Shown: positions 23,071 to 33,019 of the stretch, piece by piece
Layout: every line of letters begins with the position of its first letter
Position numbering within the stretch: position 1 is the stretch's first letter
Source: Abelmoschus esculentus
Taxonomy: Eukaryota; Streptophyta; Magnoliopsida; Malvales; Malvaceae
Assembly: GCA_035048815.1 (NCBI GenBank)
Contig: JAUCBN010000024.1
Span: 8,368,001-8,432,000, forward strand
Direction of reading: 5' to 3'
Length of the DNA stretch: 64,000 nucleotides
The notes under the pieces: model-generated
The model's database searches: none
What the model was told of the DNA's origin: nothing
Seen by the model: only the letters and a program-made list of their open reading frames with translations
Program-made: the position numbers and the translations under genes

Positions 23071-24403
23071 GTGGGTAATATTTACTGACCTTTTGGGGCC
23101 AGCACATGTAGAATCTTGTGGCTTCAAGTATTATGTAACGTTTGTTGATGGTTACACAAAGTTCAGCTGGGTTTATTTTCTTAAATCTAAAGGTCAAGCA
23201 GCATATGCATTTCACCTCTTTAATTCAATGGTTAGTACTCAGTTTGGTCTCAAGATCAAAGAAGTTCAATCTGACTGGGGTGGAGAGTATAGAAGTTTGT
23301 CTCTCATCCTTCAAACAATGGGCATTAAACACAGATTGGTGTGTCCGTATACATCTGAACAAAATGGTATTATCGAAAGGAAACATGGGCACATTGTTGA
23401 AATGGCCTTGGTTCTTCTTGCTCAAGCATCGCTTCCATTCAAGTATTGGTCTTATGCGATGAGTACAACAATTTTTCTCATTATTTGACTTCCCACGTCT
23501 GTTTTGAGTGGGTCTTCCCCATTTGAGAAGTTGTATGGTAAATCACCTAATTATACACTGCTTCAAGTATTTGGGTGCAAGTGTTTTCCATATTTACATG
23601 CCTATTAGAAGCACAAGTTGGATTACAGGTCTCAAACTTGTACATTTCTTGGATACAACATGAATCATCGAGGATATCAATGCATGGCCAATGATGGTAC
23701 AATTTATGTCTCAAGACATGTTATCTTTGATGAACAAGTCTTTCCTTTTGCAGATGCAGATAAATTACCACCTCAGTCCCATGGTCATCATGCTAGTTCA
23801 CCTGGAGTGTTCCTTGTGGTTTTTAGAGCAGCTAGAGTGTGCATGGACAGGCCACAACATCGTGATCCAGTAGTACATACTCAGTCTTCGACTATTAGCA
23901 GTCAAGGTGTACTTGACAACCAGTCACAAGCAATGGTAGAAAGTAGTGCCACACCTAACATCCAGGAGATTGAACCAGTTCCCAGTGAAAACACTAGTGT
24001 TCGTGAACTTGCCTTGGGGGCATCACATGAAATCACGAATCAGTTCAGTGTAAGGTCTGAACCAGGCGATTCACCAGGAACAACATCAAGTGAACAGTCC
24101 AGATCGATGTATGAACAATTGGAACCTGCTTCCTTATCTACTGTGCCTTCAGTGTTACCTCTTCGAATTACTCTATGCAACACTCATCCTATGATCACTC
24201 GGAGTAAGATGAAAATCTATAAACCTAAGCTTTACCTAGCCTATGATGAGATGTCTGATCGTGAACCAGTTACAGTTCAAGAAGCACTTATCTCTCCACA
24301 TTGGAAGACAACGGTAATGGCAGAATATGATGCCTTGGTGAAAAATGAGACATGGTCCCTAGTACCTATGCCTGCGGATAGGAGTATTATAAGGTGCAAA
24401 TAG
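23071..24403 (+). pseudogene. Integrase region of Copia-3
   Basis: The integrase core reads FTDLLGPAHVES, YVTFVDGYTKFSWVYFL, QSDWGGEYRS and YTSEQNGIIERKH, so the catalytic D...D...E set is visible. A TGA-type stop at 23486-23488 and a stop near 23607 interrupt it. The downstream part (23618-24403) has CTFLGYNMNHRGYQCM and the low-complexity linker before reverse transcriptase. The HHCC zinc-binding N-terminus is lost in the deletion. Confidence 0.85.
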
Positions 24404-25839
24404 TTTTTTGGAATAAAGAAAAATGCGGATAGGTCAATACAAAGGTATAAGACTCGTCTTATAACCAAGGGATATTCTCAAGCGCCTGGACAAGATTTTC
24501 GCGATACGTTCAGTCCTGTAGTTAAGGAGTCCACCATCAATGTCATTCTTACACTTGTAGTAAACAACAAGTGGTTGTTACGACAGATAGATGTGAACAA
24601 TGCGTTTCTCAATAGAGAGCTTAATGAATTAGTATATATGGAGCAGCCAGAAGATTTTGCTCAACTTGCAGATGATGGAATCAAGCTTGTGTGCAAGCTA
24701 CAAAGGGCCCTTTATGGTCTCAGACAGGCACCACGCAATTGGTACTCAAAATTGAAAGATTACTTGGTAGGCATTGGCTTCAAAAATTCTCGGGCTAATA
24801 TGTTCTTGTTTGTTAAGCAAGAACCAAATGTTATTACATACATTCTTATGTATGTAGATGATATCATAGTCACTGGAGGGTCAACTCAAGCAATTGAGCA
24901 AGTAATTCAAATGCTTGAAGAGAAGTTTTCATTAAAGAATCTTGGTAAGCTTAGTTATTTTCTGGGTATGAGTGTCATCAGAATTGGAGAATCTCTAGTT
25001 CTCAGCCAGAAGAAATATATTATGGAGTTGCTTGTCAAGCATCACATGGACAAAACAAACTCAACTCCTACACCTATAATTTCCTCGCTGAAGCTCACTA
25101 GCAATGAAGGAAGTCCCTTATCAGATGCAACTGGGTATCGCATCTTGGTAGGAGGGTTGCTATATGCTTGCATACCAGGCTTGATATAGTGTTTAGTGTC
25201 AATAAACTAGCTCAGTTTATGCACAATCCCTGTGAGGTACATTTGACTGCTGCCAAACGAGTATTGAGGTATTTGAGTGGCACCTTAGATTTTGGGTTGT
25301 TGTTTTTGCCTTCACCTGGTCCTTGTCAGTTATTGACCTTTACAGATGCGGACTGGGGAGGAAATCTTGACGATAGAAGGTCAATTTCAAGAAATTGTGT
25401 ATACCTTGAAATAAATTTGGTTCAATGGAATTCAACAAAACATAAAGTAGTATCACGATCAACTACAAAAACTAAATATAGGGGACTCGCAGATGCAACT
25501 TCTGAAGTAGCTTGGCTTGAGATTTTGTTAGGTGACATGGGAATTGTCCTTGCAGACACACCAGTGATCTGGAGTGACAACTCAAGTGCTATCGCAATGA
25601 GTGTTAATCTAGTATATCATTCTAAGGCAAAACATGTTGAGTTAGACATACATTTCGTAAGAGAGAAAGTTGCTGCAAACAAATTAAAAGTGAACTATGT
25701 TCCTGCACATTCTCAAATAACTGATGGTATGACCAAGCCTCTATCCAAGGGATATTTTGAGATGTTCAGACAAAGACTTGTAGTGTTCTCAACAACAGAA
25801 GTTCAAAATGGAAAGACCAGGGAGGATGTTGAAGGATAA
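24404..25839 (+). pseudogene. Reverse transcriptase and RNase H of Copia-3
   Basis: Follows the integrase after a TAG at 24401-24403 (tryptophan expected). RT words are RYKTRLITKGYSQAPGQDF, WLLRQIDVNNAFLN and LYGLRQAPRNWYSKL; the intact YVDD catalytic motif lies near 24850. One frameshift near 25170 separates RT from RNase H. RNase H has DADWGG, SDNSSAIAM and KHVELDIHFVREKV. The last codons and stop (25837-25839) lie inside the 3' LTR. The element is no longer functional but is not very old. Confidence 0.88.
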
Positions 25840-26077
25840 CTCAGGCTGCAACAGCTAAACTACTACAACTAAGCTAACCTGCATAGGAAGCTTATGGATG
25901 TGCATGAAGTCGAATAAGGGTTTCTAAGATTGTTAGGTTAACCGGTTCGGTTCAGAATTTAGTTAGTTGGTTAGCTGATATTAGCTGGCTTCTGTAGTTT
26001 GTAAACTGTGTATAAATAAGATTGTAAAGGATTGTGTAAACTCACTTGATTCATGAATAAAATTCAGTATTCTAATA
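25827..26077 (+). repeat. 3' LTR of Copia-3
   Basis: Same length as the 5' LTR with about 13 substitutions, no indels noticed. It is followed by AAAAG, the target duplication. Confidence 0.9.
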
Positions 26078-26082
26078 AAAAG

Positions 26083-27587
26083 AATATCTTGTGGAATTAT
26101 AGAAAGACACCGACAAACCCTTGATGGGCCGACGCATTTAAAAGAGCAATTAAGATGAATAAGAAACGAGTGTTTGAGATTTAGGAGGGTAGGGAATCGG
26201 AAGAGTGAAATTCCAATAGGTTTTTGAGTGATATTTTAGGGTGTAGTTTTTATTGAAGTTAAGGCAGAAAAGCGAAAAGGGGTTAAAGTGGGAAGACAAA
26301 TTAAAAGGCCATGCTTAAAACACGTAAGGAAAAGAACAACAAGGAAGAAAAAACGATGGAAAGGAAAGCAAAGCAAAGAGATGCATAGTTGACCTACTTT
26401 CGTACCTGTTTTATAACTTATTTCGATATTTATCATTATTATTTATTTAATATTATATTCAAAGCATTCTAGATTTTTATTAAAATTTATTTTAAAAATT
26501 AAAATCTCAACTTTGTTCTTAAATTATTTGAGATCGACTTGCTCGAATTTTTTTGAATCAGCTACAGTGTTACAGTAATATTTGTTCTAGAGTATACTCT
26601 CAATCATTAGATATTGATCGTTCAAACATTATATTAACATTATGAATTTAAACTTAAAATCTTTAAAAAAATAATTATTCTATTAACTATTGAGGTTAGA
26701 TGATTCGTATTTCCACAGACAAAGTTGAGGTAGCAAAACATCCAACGTTGGTTTTTAGTCCACCCTCACTCACATTTAATGCTAGCTCCTACATTTACAA
26801 ATTAAAGAAAGAATGTTGAAGTGACGTGGATGATAATCAACTTATGAAATATCAGAATCATCCTCCAAGATTTTTTTAAGGCACAGTGAAATTGTAAATT
26901 TGGGAAGGGTTAAAATGATATTTACATTTGAACTTCAGAAACATATAATTAAATTTGCATGTATCACTTATAGTGACATTTATAAAATTTATAAATTGTT
27001 ATATAATAATCATTAATATGTCTAACACTATAGTATTGAGTATAATATTATTTTTTATTTTTATTAATAGTTTGATAATACACTGAAGTTATAGATAAAA
27101 TTAAATTAAAACAAAATTAAATTATAAAATATATAAACAATATAGATTAAATATACAGTCATATAGATTTTTTTAATTGTCATGTTAATTTCTTTTTAGT
27201 TTTTAACGGTGGTTTGATTGATATAATTTAAATAATTAAAATAATCTGAATGGTAAAATTAAAAATAAAAAATAAAAAAATTATAATTAAGTGATCTTTC
27301 ACACAAAAATAATTATTAAAAATAGCCATAAATATTACTAAAATATACATATTACTGATAAAATTATTTAAATTTAAATTTTATAGTATAAACACAATTA
27401 ATTTTTCATTAGAATCATTAGTTAAATTATATTATTATTAGTGGTAGGGTTTAGGGTGTTGAAGGTGTGACAGCAGCTTTGTTGCTGTCTGGTTAGGTGT
27501 GTATGGGAACCTTTCGTTGGTTTCATGGTACAACCGTTCCAAACCCTCCCATATTATGCCTCCATCTCCATTTCGTTTGAATGGGCC
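26083..27587. other. AT-rich intergenic DNA and RUP upstream region
   Basis: The first 45 bases continue the tandem repeat broken by Copia-3. The rest holds no recognisable gene or complete element. The last 150-200 bases before 27588 are the likely 5' UTR and core promoter of the RUP gene; I could not point to a clear TATA box. Confidence 0.5.
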
Positions 27588-28745
27588 ATGAACTCCAACT
27601 TTTCCTCGGGACTCCCTCCTCCCGCCGCCGTTCCCAGACATGAACCCAATCACTCAGGCGACGAACAACAATCTGACTCCGCTACTCGTTGCGACTGGGA
27701 TTTTTCTCTCTCAACCGTCGTCTCCTCCACCGCTAACGCCACCGTTTCCGACACTATAGGAGTCATCGAATTCGACCCTTCTAATACCATCTTAGCAACC
27801 GGAGGAATCGCGAGAAAGATTCGGATTTACACTTTGAGTTCTTTGTTGCCACAGGAAGAAACTGAGACTGTCCGATCCCAAGGTGAGCGAAGCACTGTCT
27901 TTCTGGACCATGCTAATGAGTGTAATTATTACATTTTTACCCCAGCTAAGCTCAGTAGCCTTAGATGGAAGCCCAGGTCCGGCGGCCGCCTGTTGGGATC
28001 CGGAGACTACGACGGCGTAGTCATGGAATATGATCTAGAGAGGAAGGTATCGATCTTCGAACGCGACGAACACGGCGGGAGACGGGTCTGGAGCGTAGAC
28101 TATTCTAATTCGGATCCGTTCCTCGGTGCATCCGGCTCGGACGACGGAACCATGCAAATGTGGGACCCACGTTGCAGCGAAGGAGGCCGATGTGTGGCCA
28201 AGGTGCAGCCAACGGCCTCACGCAGCCCGGTCTGTTGCGTCGAATTCGACCCTTTTGGAGACGTATTAGTCGCCGTCGGATGCGCCGACAAGAAGGCCTA
28301 CGTCTACGACGTGCGGAAAACGGCGGAGCCGGTATACACGTTCCACGGACATACCAAAACCGTGACGTACGTTAGATTCCTCGATGCCGGAACGCTGATT
28401 ACCGCCAGCACAGACGGGTGCTTGAAACTCTGGAACATCGACGACTCTAGTTTGATTAGAACATACAAAGGGCACGTAAACAGCCGAAGCTTCGTGGGGC
28501 TATCCGTTTGGAGGCACGGAGGGTTGCTCGGATGTGGATCAGAAAATAACCAAGTGTTTGTTTACGACAAGCGATGGGGTGAACCCATTTGGGTGCATGG
28601 GTTCGAGCCAATGGACATAGATAGGTCCGACCATGTGTTCGTCAGCAGTGTATGCTGGAAACAAGTCACCGAGGAGCAGTGCACACTTGTGGCAGGTGGT
28701 TCCAATGGGGTTTTACATGTTTTATTAGGAAAGAGGAAATCATAA
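27588..28745 (+). CDS. RUP: WD40 protein of the RUP1/RUP2 type (UV-B response repressor)
   Basis: Single-exon gene of 385 codons. In Arabidopsis, RUP1 and RUP2 bind the UV-B photoreceptor UVR8, return it to the inactive dimer and so damp UV-B signalling; they also act with the CUL4-DDB1 ligase. The ATG at 27588 gives MNSNFSSGLPPP; an upstream in-frame ATG at 27525 would add 21 residues of unlikely sequence. The conserved family start CDWDFSLS is at about 35-42, then IGVIEFDP and LATGGIARKIRIY (about 57-81). WD40 blades follow, with GSGDYDGVV, GASGSDDGTMQMWDPR (a WDxR motif as in DDB1-binding proteins), VAVGCADKKAYVYDVR, HTKTVTYVRF, STDGCLKLWN, GCGSENNQVFVYDKR, and a last blade ending in GSNGVLHVL. 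There is no signal peptide. The frame is intact, and GC is high for the window. RUP1 versus RUP2 cannot be decided. Confidence 0.9.
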   Translation: MNSNFSSGLPPPAAVPRHEPNHSGDEQQSDSATRCDWDFSLSTVVSSTANATVSDTIGVIEFDPSNTILATGGIARKIRIYTLSSLLPQEETETVRSQGERSTVFLDHANECNYYIFTPAKLSSLRWKPRSGGRLLGSGDYDGVVMEYDLERKVSIFERDEHGGRRVWSVDYSNSDPFLGASGSDDGTMQMWDPRCSEGGRCVAKVQPTASRSPVCCVEFDPFGDVLVAVGCADKKAYVYDVRKTAEPVYTFHGHTKTVTYVRFLDAGTLITASTDGCLKLWNIDDSSLIRTYKGHVNSRSFVGLSVWRHGGLLGCGSENNQVFVYDKRWGEPIWVHGFEPMDIDRSDHVFVSSVCWKQVTEEQCTLVAGGSNGVLHVLLGKRKS

Positions 28746-29681
28746 TTGGTTCATCGAGTCGGATACAATTATGATGATAATATATTTATTTTTCAATTAT
28801 ATTAGTAAAAACTTAAATAAAATTATCATTTTAATTATTTTATATCATATTTTTTACTTAATTTTGTTTAAACTGCGTGAAAATTTACGGAGAAAGGAGG
28901 ACAAGGAGAAACAGCTGCCGAGTGTGATTGTGTTGGTTTTGTTTTGATATGTTTGGAGATCTGCTGACTGATCATCAACAGCTGTTTGATACTTAAAGCA
29001 CAGTTACATGGATCAGACATCTTTGACACTCCACCATGTGTTCTTCCCAAGCTTATTCTTCCAGTTCAAGGTAGAAATTTTATGTTTCAGGTTTCAATAA
29101 TGCTGTTGTTTCCTCGTCATTTCCCTTTAACCTTCTTTGTTTATTAAAATATTTTAAAGTAAGAGCAGAGTTATTCATTGTTTTTATATTTTTATGTCTT
29201 GAATGTAAGATCCAACAAAAATATTTTTTTTTCTCTCTAGAATTTTGCTCTTCTTCTGCAGGATAAAAGTAAAAGTAATCTTTATTTATTAAAATATTTT
29301 AAAGTAATGAGTTATATTTATATAAATTAAGTGGGTTAATTTTAATTTGATTTACTTTTTAAATTACGATGTAATTATAATAAAATTAATGAGGCTTAAA
29401 TAAAAAAGTGTTATAACATTTCTCACAGCAAATTATAATAAATTTCTATTCAATTTAAAATAAAAAAAAAATTAAGGGATCAAAGTGTAATTTTATTATA
29501 TTTGAATATCTAGAGGGTCTAAAACAAACTTTTACCATAAATTTAAGTAATATTATAGAAGTAGAAATCTACTACCTCCCGATCATGTTAAATAATTTTT
29601 TAAAATTAAATTTTAGACCATAACCCTAACTTTTTATATCTTAAATTTAAGCCCAATACCCTAAAAAATATATCCTCAATA
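28746..29681. other. Intergenic DNA downstream of RUP
   Basis: AT-rich; the first few hundred bases include the RUP 3' UTR. No gene, RNA gene or complete element seen. Confidence 0.5.
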
Positions 29682-30675
29682 CACTAAAATTAATATATAG
29701 CGGCAGTTCTAGTGGCGTTTTTATCTCAAACGCCATAATATATGTCACATACAGTGGTGTTTTAACACAATTGCTGTAAAGAGTGTTTTCTTGTGGCGTT
29801 TTCCCAAAAAACGCTACAAGAGGCATAATTATTAGTGGCGTTTAAGAGGCATAAATATATTTCATTTAAGAATATATATTTATATTTGATACACCGGTAG
29901 TGGAAAGTTTTTTATTTTCACAAGTGTTTTAACTTTAGGGTTTTGAGACTCGATTTAAGATATATATTTTAGATTTAGTAGTTTAGAATTCATTGATTAT
30001 GAAAAGAATTTGGTGCTTAGGGTTAGAATTTAGGGTTTATAAGTTCAATCTAAATCTTCAATACGTTAACCTACGACCTAAACAATTAGTAATATATTTA
30101 TATATTATCCTATTTCCAGCATCACAAGTATTTCTCGACTTGTAGATAAAACAGTTGAGAAACTAAAATTGAATATATTATTGTACGATACATAACATAG
30201 TTTATTCTTATTTAGAGGGTAACTTCTTTATTTAATATTTTAATGTATTTTACGAAAATATCAAATAGATAGGAGTTAGATGAATTTATTAAGGTTAAGC
30301 GCTAGTTACCGAAGTGGAGTACAATCATTTTTAAATTTAGCTTTTACGAATGCAAGCCAAGAGAATATGATTTTTTGCCCTTGTAAGAAGTGTGCTAACA
30401 TTAATTAGCACAATCATAAAATTGTACATGAACATTTAATTGTTTATGACTTTGTTCTGAGCTATAAAAAATGGATATTCCATGAAGAGTAGACACCTCG
30501 TAGTTCTTCTTCCAATAGTAATGTGTCATTTCTTTTTAATTTTGACCGTCGACCTGTTACAGAAGATGACATGAAAGTATGTTTCGAGATGCATTTAATA
30601 TGTATGATTATCAAAAGTATGTTAGAGAAGATTATAATAATATTGGTGTTAATGATTTCACCGAGATGGAAAGAA
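29682..30675 (+). mobile_element. 5' part of a CACTA (En/Spm) transposon
   Basis: Begins with a candidate CACTA terminus at 29682. Subterminal repeats of the word AGTGGCGTTT/AAACGCCA in both orientations follow at 29700-29850, typical of CACTA ends. The transposase gene starts near 30262. The element is interrupted at 30675 by Copia-1 and continues at 43373. Its 3' terminus was not found. Confidence 0.65.
30260..30675 (+). pseudogene. CACTA transposase, N-terminal exon (broken)
   Basis: Plus-strand reading matches the transposase-associated domain at the start of TNP2-like proteins: a DRS-stop-M start (tryptophan codon turned to TAG), SYRSGVQSFLNLAF, the zinc-ligand stretch CPCKKCAN, HEHLIVYDFVLSYKKW, then RPVTEDDM and a region ending FTEMER. 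In-frame stops at the tryptophan, after CANIN and after FHEE. It ends at the AAGAA target site of Copia-1, and the reading frame resumes unshifted at 43373. Confidence 0.8.
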
Positions 30676-31221
30676 TGATAGAATTTTAATGATAAGTATT
30701 ATGGTTTATGTAACTTATAATTGGGGATTTCGATGTACGTTCCCGTAGTGATGATTAGCGATGATTAAATATTGAAATTAAAGGTGAAATTCCTTTTCCC
30801 TTCGTTCCTTATTAAACGTAGAAATTAAAGGATCAATTTAAAATTTGTGAAAAAGTAAAAGGGTGAAACTAATCATTTGACCATTACCTAAATTAAATTA
30901 AATTTAATTAAAAGGATAAAAGTAATTAGTTTTTTTTTAAAATACAACTCACGTTATTTTAATAACCAGATAAAATTGTTTTCTTTTGGTTCTTCATCAT
31001 TTTTCACGAGGGAAAATAAAATCGATTAATCAAGTCCTATATTATCAAGGACAAATTATAGCGCAGTGGAAAAGGAGAAAAATAACACCAAAGAGAAACA
31101 ACTATTAAAAACAATAAGTATTTCTTGATATTTTTCATATTAGCATTAAATATTTATTAACGTGATTACCCATAAATCTATTAACAATCAATTTTGCATT
31201 ATAGTATGAGTAAATCTTTCA
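30676..31221 (+). repeat. 5' LTR of Copia-1
   Basis: 546 bases from TGATAGAATTTTAATG to ...AAATCTTTCA. Its uninterrupted sequence shows what the split 3' copy looked like before Copia-2 entered. Confidence 0.88.
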
Positions 31222-32170
31222 ATTGGTATCGATTCAGATTTATGGGTTTTACGTTCTTTAATTAAAGTTACGATTTTTTTTAAAGAAGTCTATTAGTCAT
31301 CAAAGTGAGTTGACTTTTTAGGATTAAATTACAATTTACAGTAAGCTAATTATTCATGAATAAAGGCGATCAAAATTGAATAACAAGAGTGAATAACATT
31401 AGAGAATTTCAGACTGTTATTAATTTAATAGAATTATTATAAAAAATTAACAATTGATTATAATGGTAAGTAAGTTTTTGATGAAGTCTAGCTGCATCAT
31501 GAATAAGGTTTTGCCTAGAAAAGGACATTTGGTAAGAATTGATCATTAGAAACGATAATTATATTCACTTGTTTTTTGTTGGTTCATGGTTAATGTTACA
31601 ATGACAATCGTATTTATTTTGATGGTCTTCAATGTATCATGGATATTTGTTGTTTAAAATTAATTATGGAAAACAAGTCTAGGACTACACTGTATGTGTT
31701 TTAATTGTTGGTGAAGTTAAATCTTTAATCGTCTATTTTACTCCAGGCACTAATCATTTCATCGAGCATTTTATTACCCTTATATCTAGTAAAAGTGAAG
31801 CCTTAAAATGAACAATTAGGATCATGAATAGTCAATTCTATGAGGTAACCCTAAAAAAATAGACCGTATTGCTATTTATGAAAATCATAGAGACAAACAA
31901 ACTAGTTTAGTTAATGTATAAGAATATCCAAAGATATCTCATATACTTGTTATTAAACTAGTTTAGTTGTTTGATACATGTGAATTAATTATGATGCAAT
32001 GGATATAATTTTTTATGTTTAAGACTCATCCAAAGATGAACTTAAATATAATGTTACAATTTATATTTGAGTTTATTAATTTTACTCAAAGTGTTTGATG
32101 AGTGGGCTAATTATATTTGCAACATAAGTGAAAATTGCAGGTGGTGTTGAGGCAATCAGGTTTAACAGAC
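31222..32170 (+). other. Untranslated leader of Copia-1
   Basis: AT-rich stretch between the primer-binding site and gag. Short open frames only; nothing else recognised. Confidence 0.6.
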
Positions 32171-33019
32171 TCAACTATGTTGAATGGTATGAATATGTCA
32201 ATTTTCATGCTGGCATTTATGGACTTCGAGAAGCATTGGTTAATGAAAAACCATCAGAGTTGACATAAGACAGCTCTCAAGTTGATAAGGATTATTATGC
32301 AGCTTGAGACTACTCTGTTGAGCTTCATGAAGATGACTATGAATTCTACCATGTGGCCATCAATACCCACCACCAATGTGGTGAAAGACTTCGTGCAACA
32401 ACTTAAGGAATGTGCTAGCACTGAAGGTGCAAGTAAGGCTATGGCTAGCACATTGATGGAAGAGTTGACAACCAAAAAATTTGATTGGAGTAAGTCGATG
32501 CATGAACATATCACTAACATGGTCAAATTATCAGCAAAATTAAAGAATTTGAAAGTTGATGTCAATGAGGAATGGATGGTAAAAATGATCATCAACTCGC
32601 TTCCGACTGATTTTGGGTCTTTTGTGGTTAGCTATAGCAACCTCGAAAAGAAATGAACCTTTCCTGAATTAAAGGCTAAAGTTATTCAGGAAGAAGCAAG
32701 ATTAAAGAAAGATAGAAAAACCAACATTTCTCATATTACGGTTCACTCCTCTCAAGCTACAATCAGTAAGGTAAAACCGAATAAGAAGAAAAAGGGTCCT
32801 CTGAAAGTGATAGAAAGGTCAATCCAGAAGGTGCAAAAATGTTTCTTCTGCAATAAAGTTGGACACATAAAGAGGGATTATCTCAATAGGAAGGCCTGGT
32901 TCAAAAAGAGAGGTATGCATTATATTTCTGTACATTTTGAATCAAATTTACTTAAGGTATCTAAAAATACTTGGTGGCTTGATAGTGGTGCTATAACTCA
33001 TGTTTCTTGTATTTCTTAG
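32171..33019 (+). pseudogene. gag and protease start of Copia-1
   Basis: Gag reads VVKDFVQQLKECASTEGASK, TLMEELTTKKFDWSKSMHEH and SLPTDFGSFVVSYSN. A TGA at 32654-32656 follows, then the knuckle CFFCNKVGHIKRDY (32840-32882), where the last cysteine is replaced by tyrosine. Protease begins with WWLDSGAITHVS, keeping the D-S-G active site, and stops at TAG 33017-33019. Confidence 0.82.

Larger units (their letters stand above)
22300..26077 (+). mobile_element. Copia-3: LTR retrotransposon with internal deletion
   Basis: Two 251-bp LTRs (22300-22550 and 25827-26077) and the 5-bp duplication AAAAG (22295-22299 and 26078-26082). A primer-binding site follows the 5' LTR (TGTTATCAATCGC at 22551, a decayed form of the Copia TGGTATCAGAGC site). 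A purine-rich tract, GGGAGGA, lies before the 3' LTR. By eye the LTRs differ at about 13 of 251 positions. Gene order gag-integrase-RT-RNase H marks it as Copia; the zinc knuckle, protease and start of integrase are deleted. Confidence 0.92.

Noticed and set aside
27438..27653. Minus-strand ORF over the start of the RUP gene
   Set aside because: Antisense shadow of the GC-rich RUP coding region.
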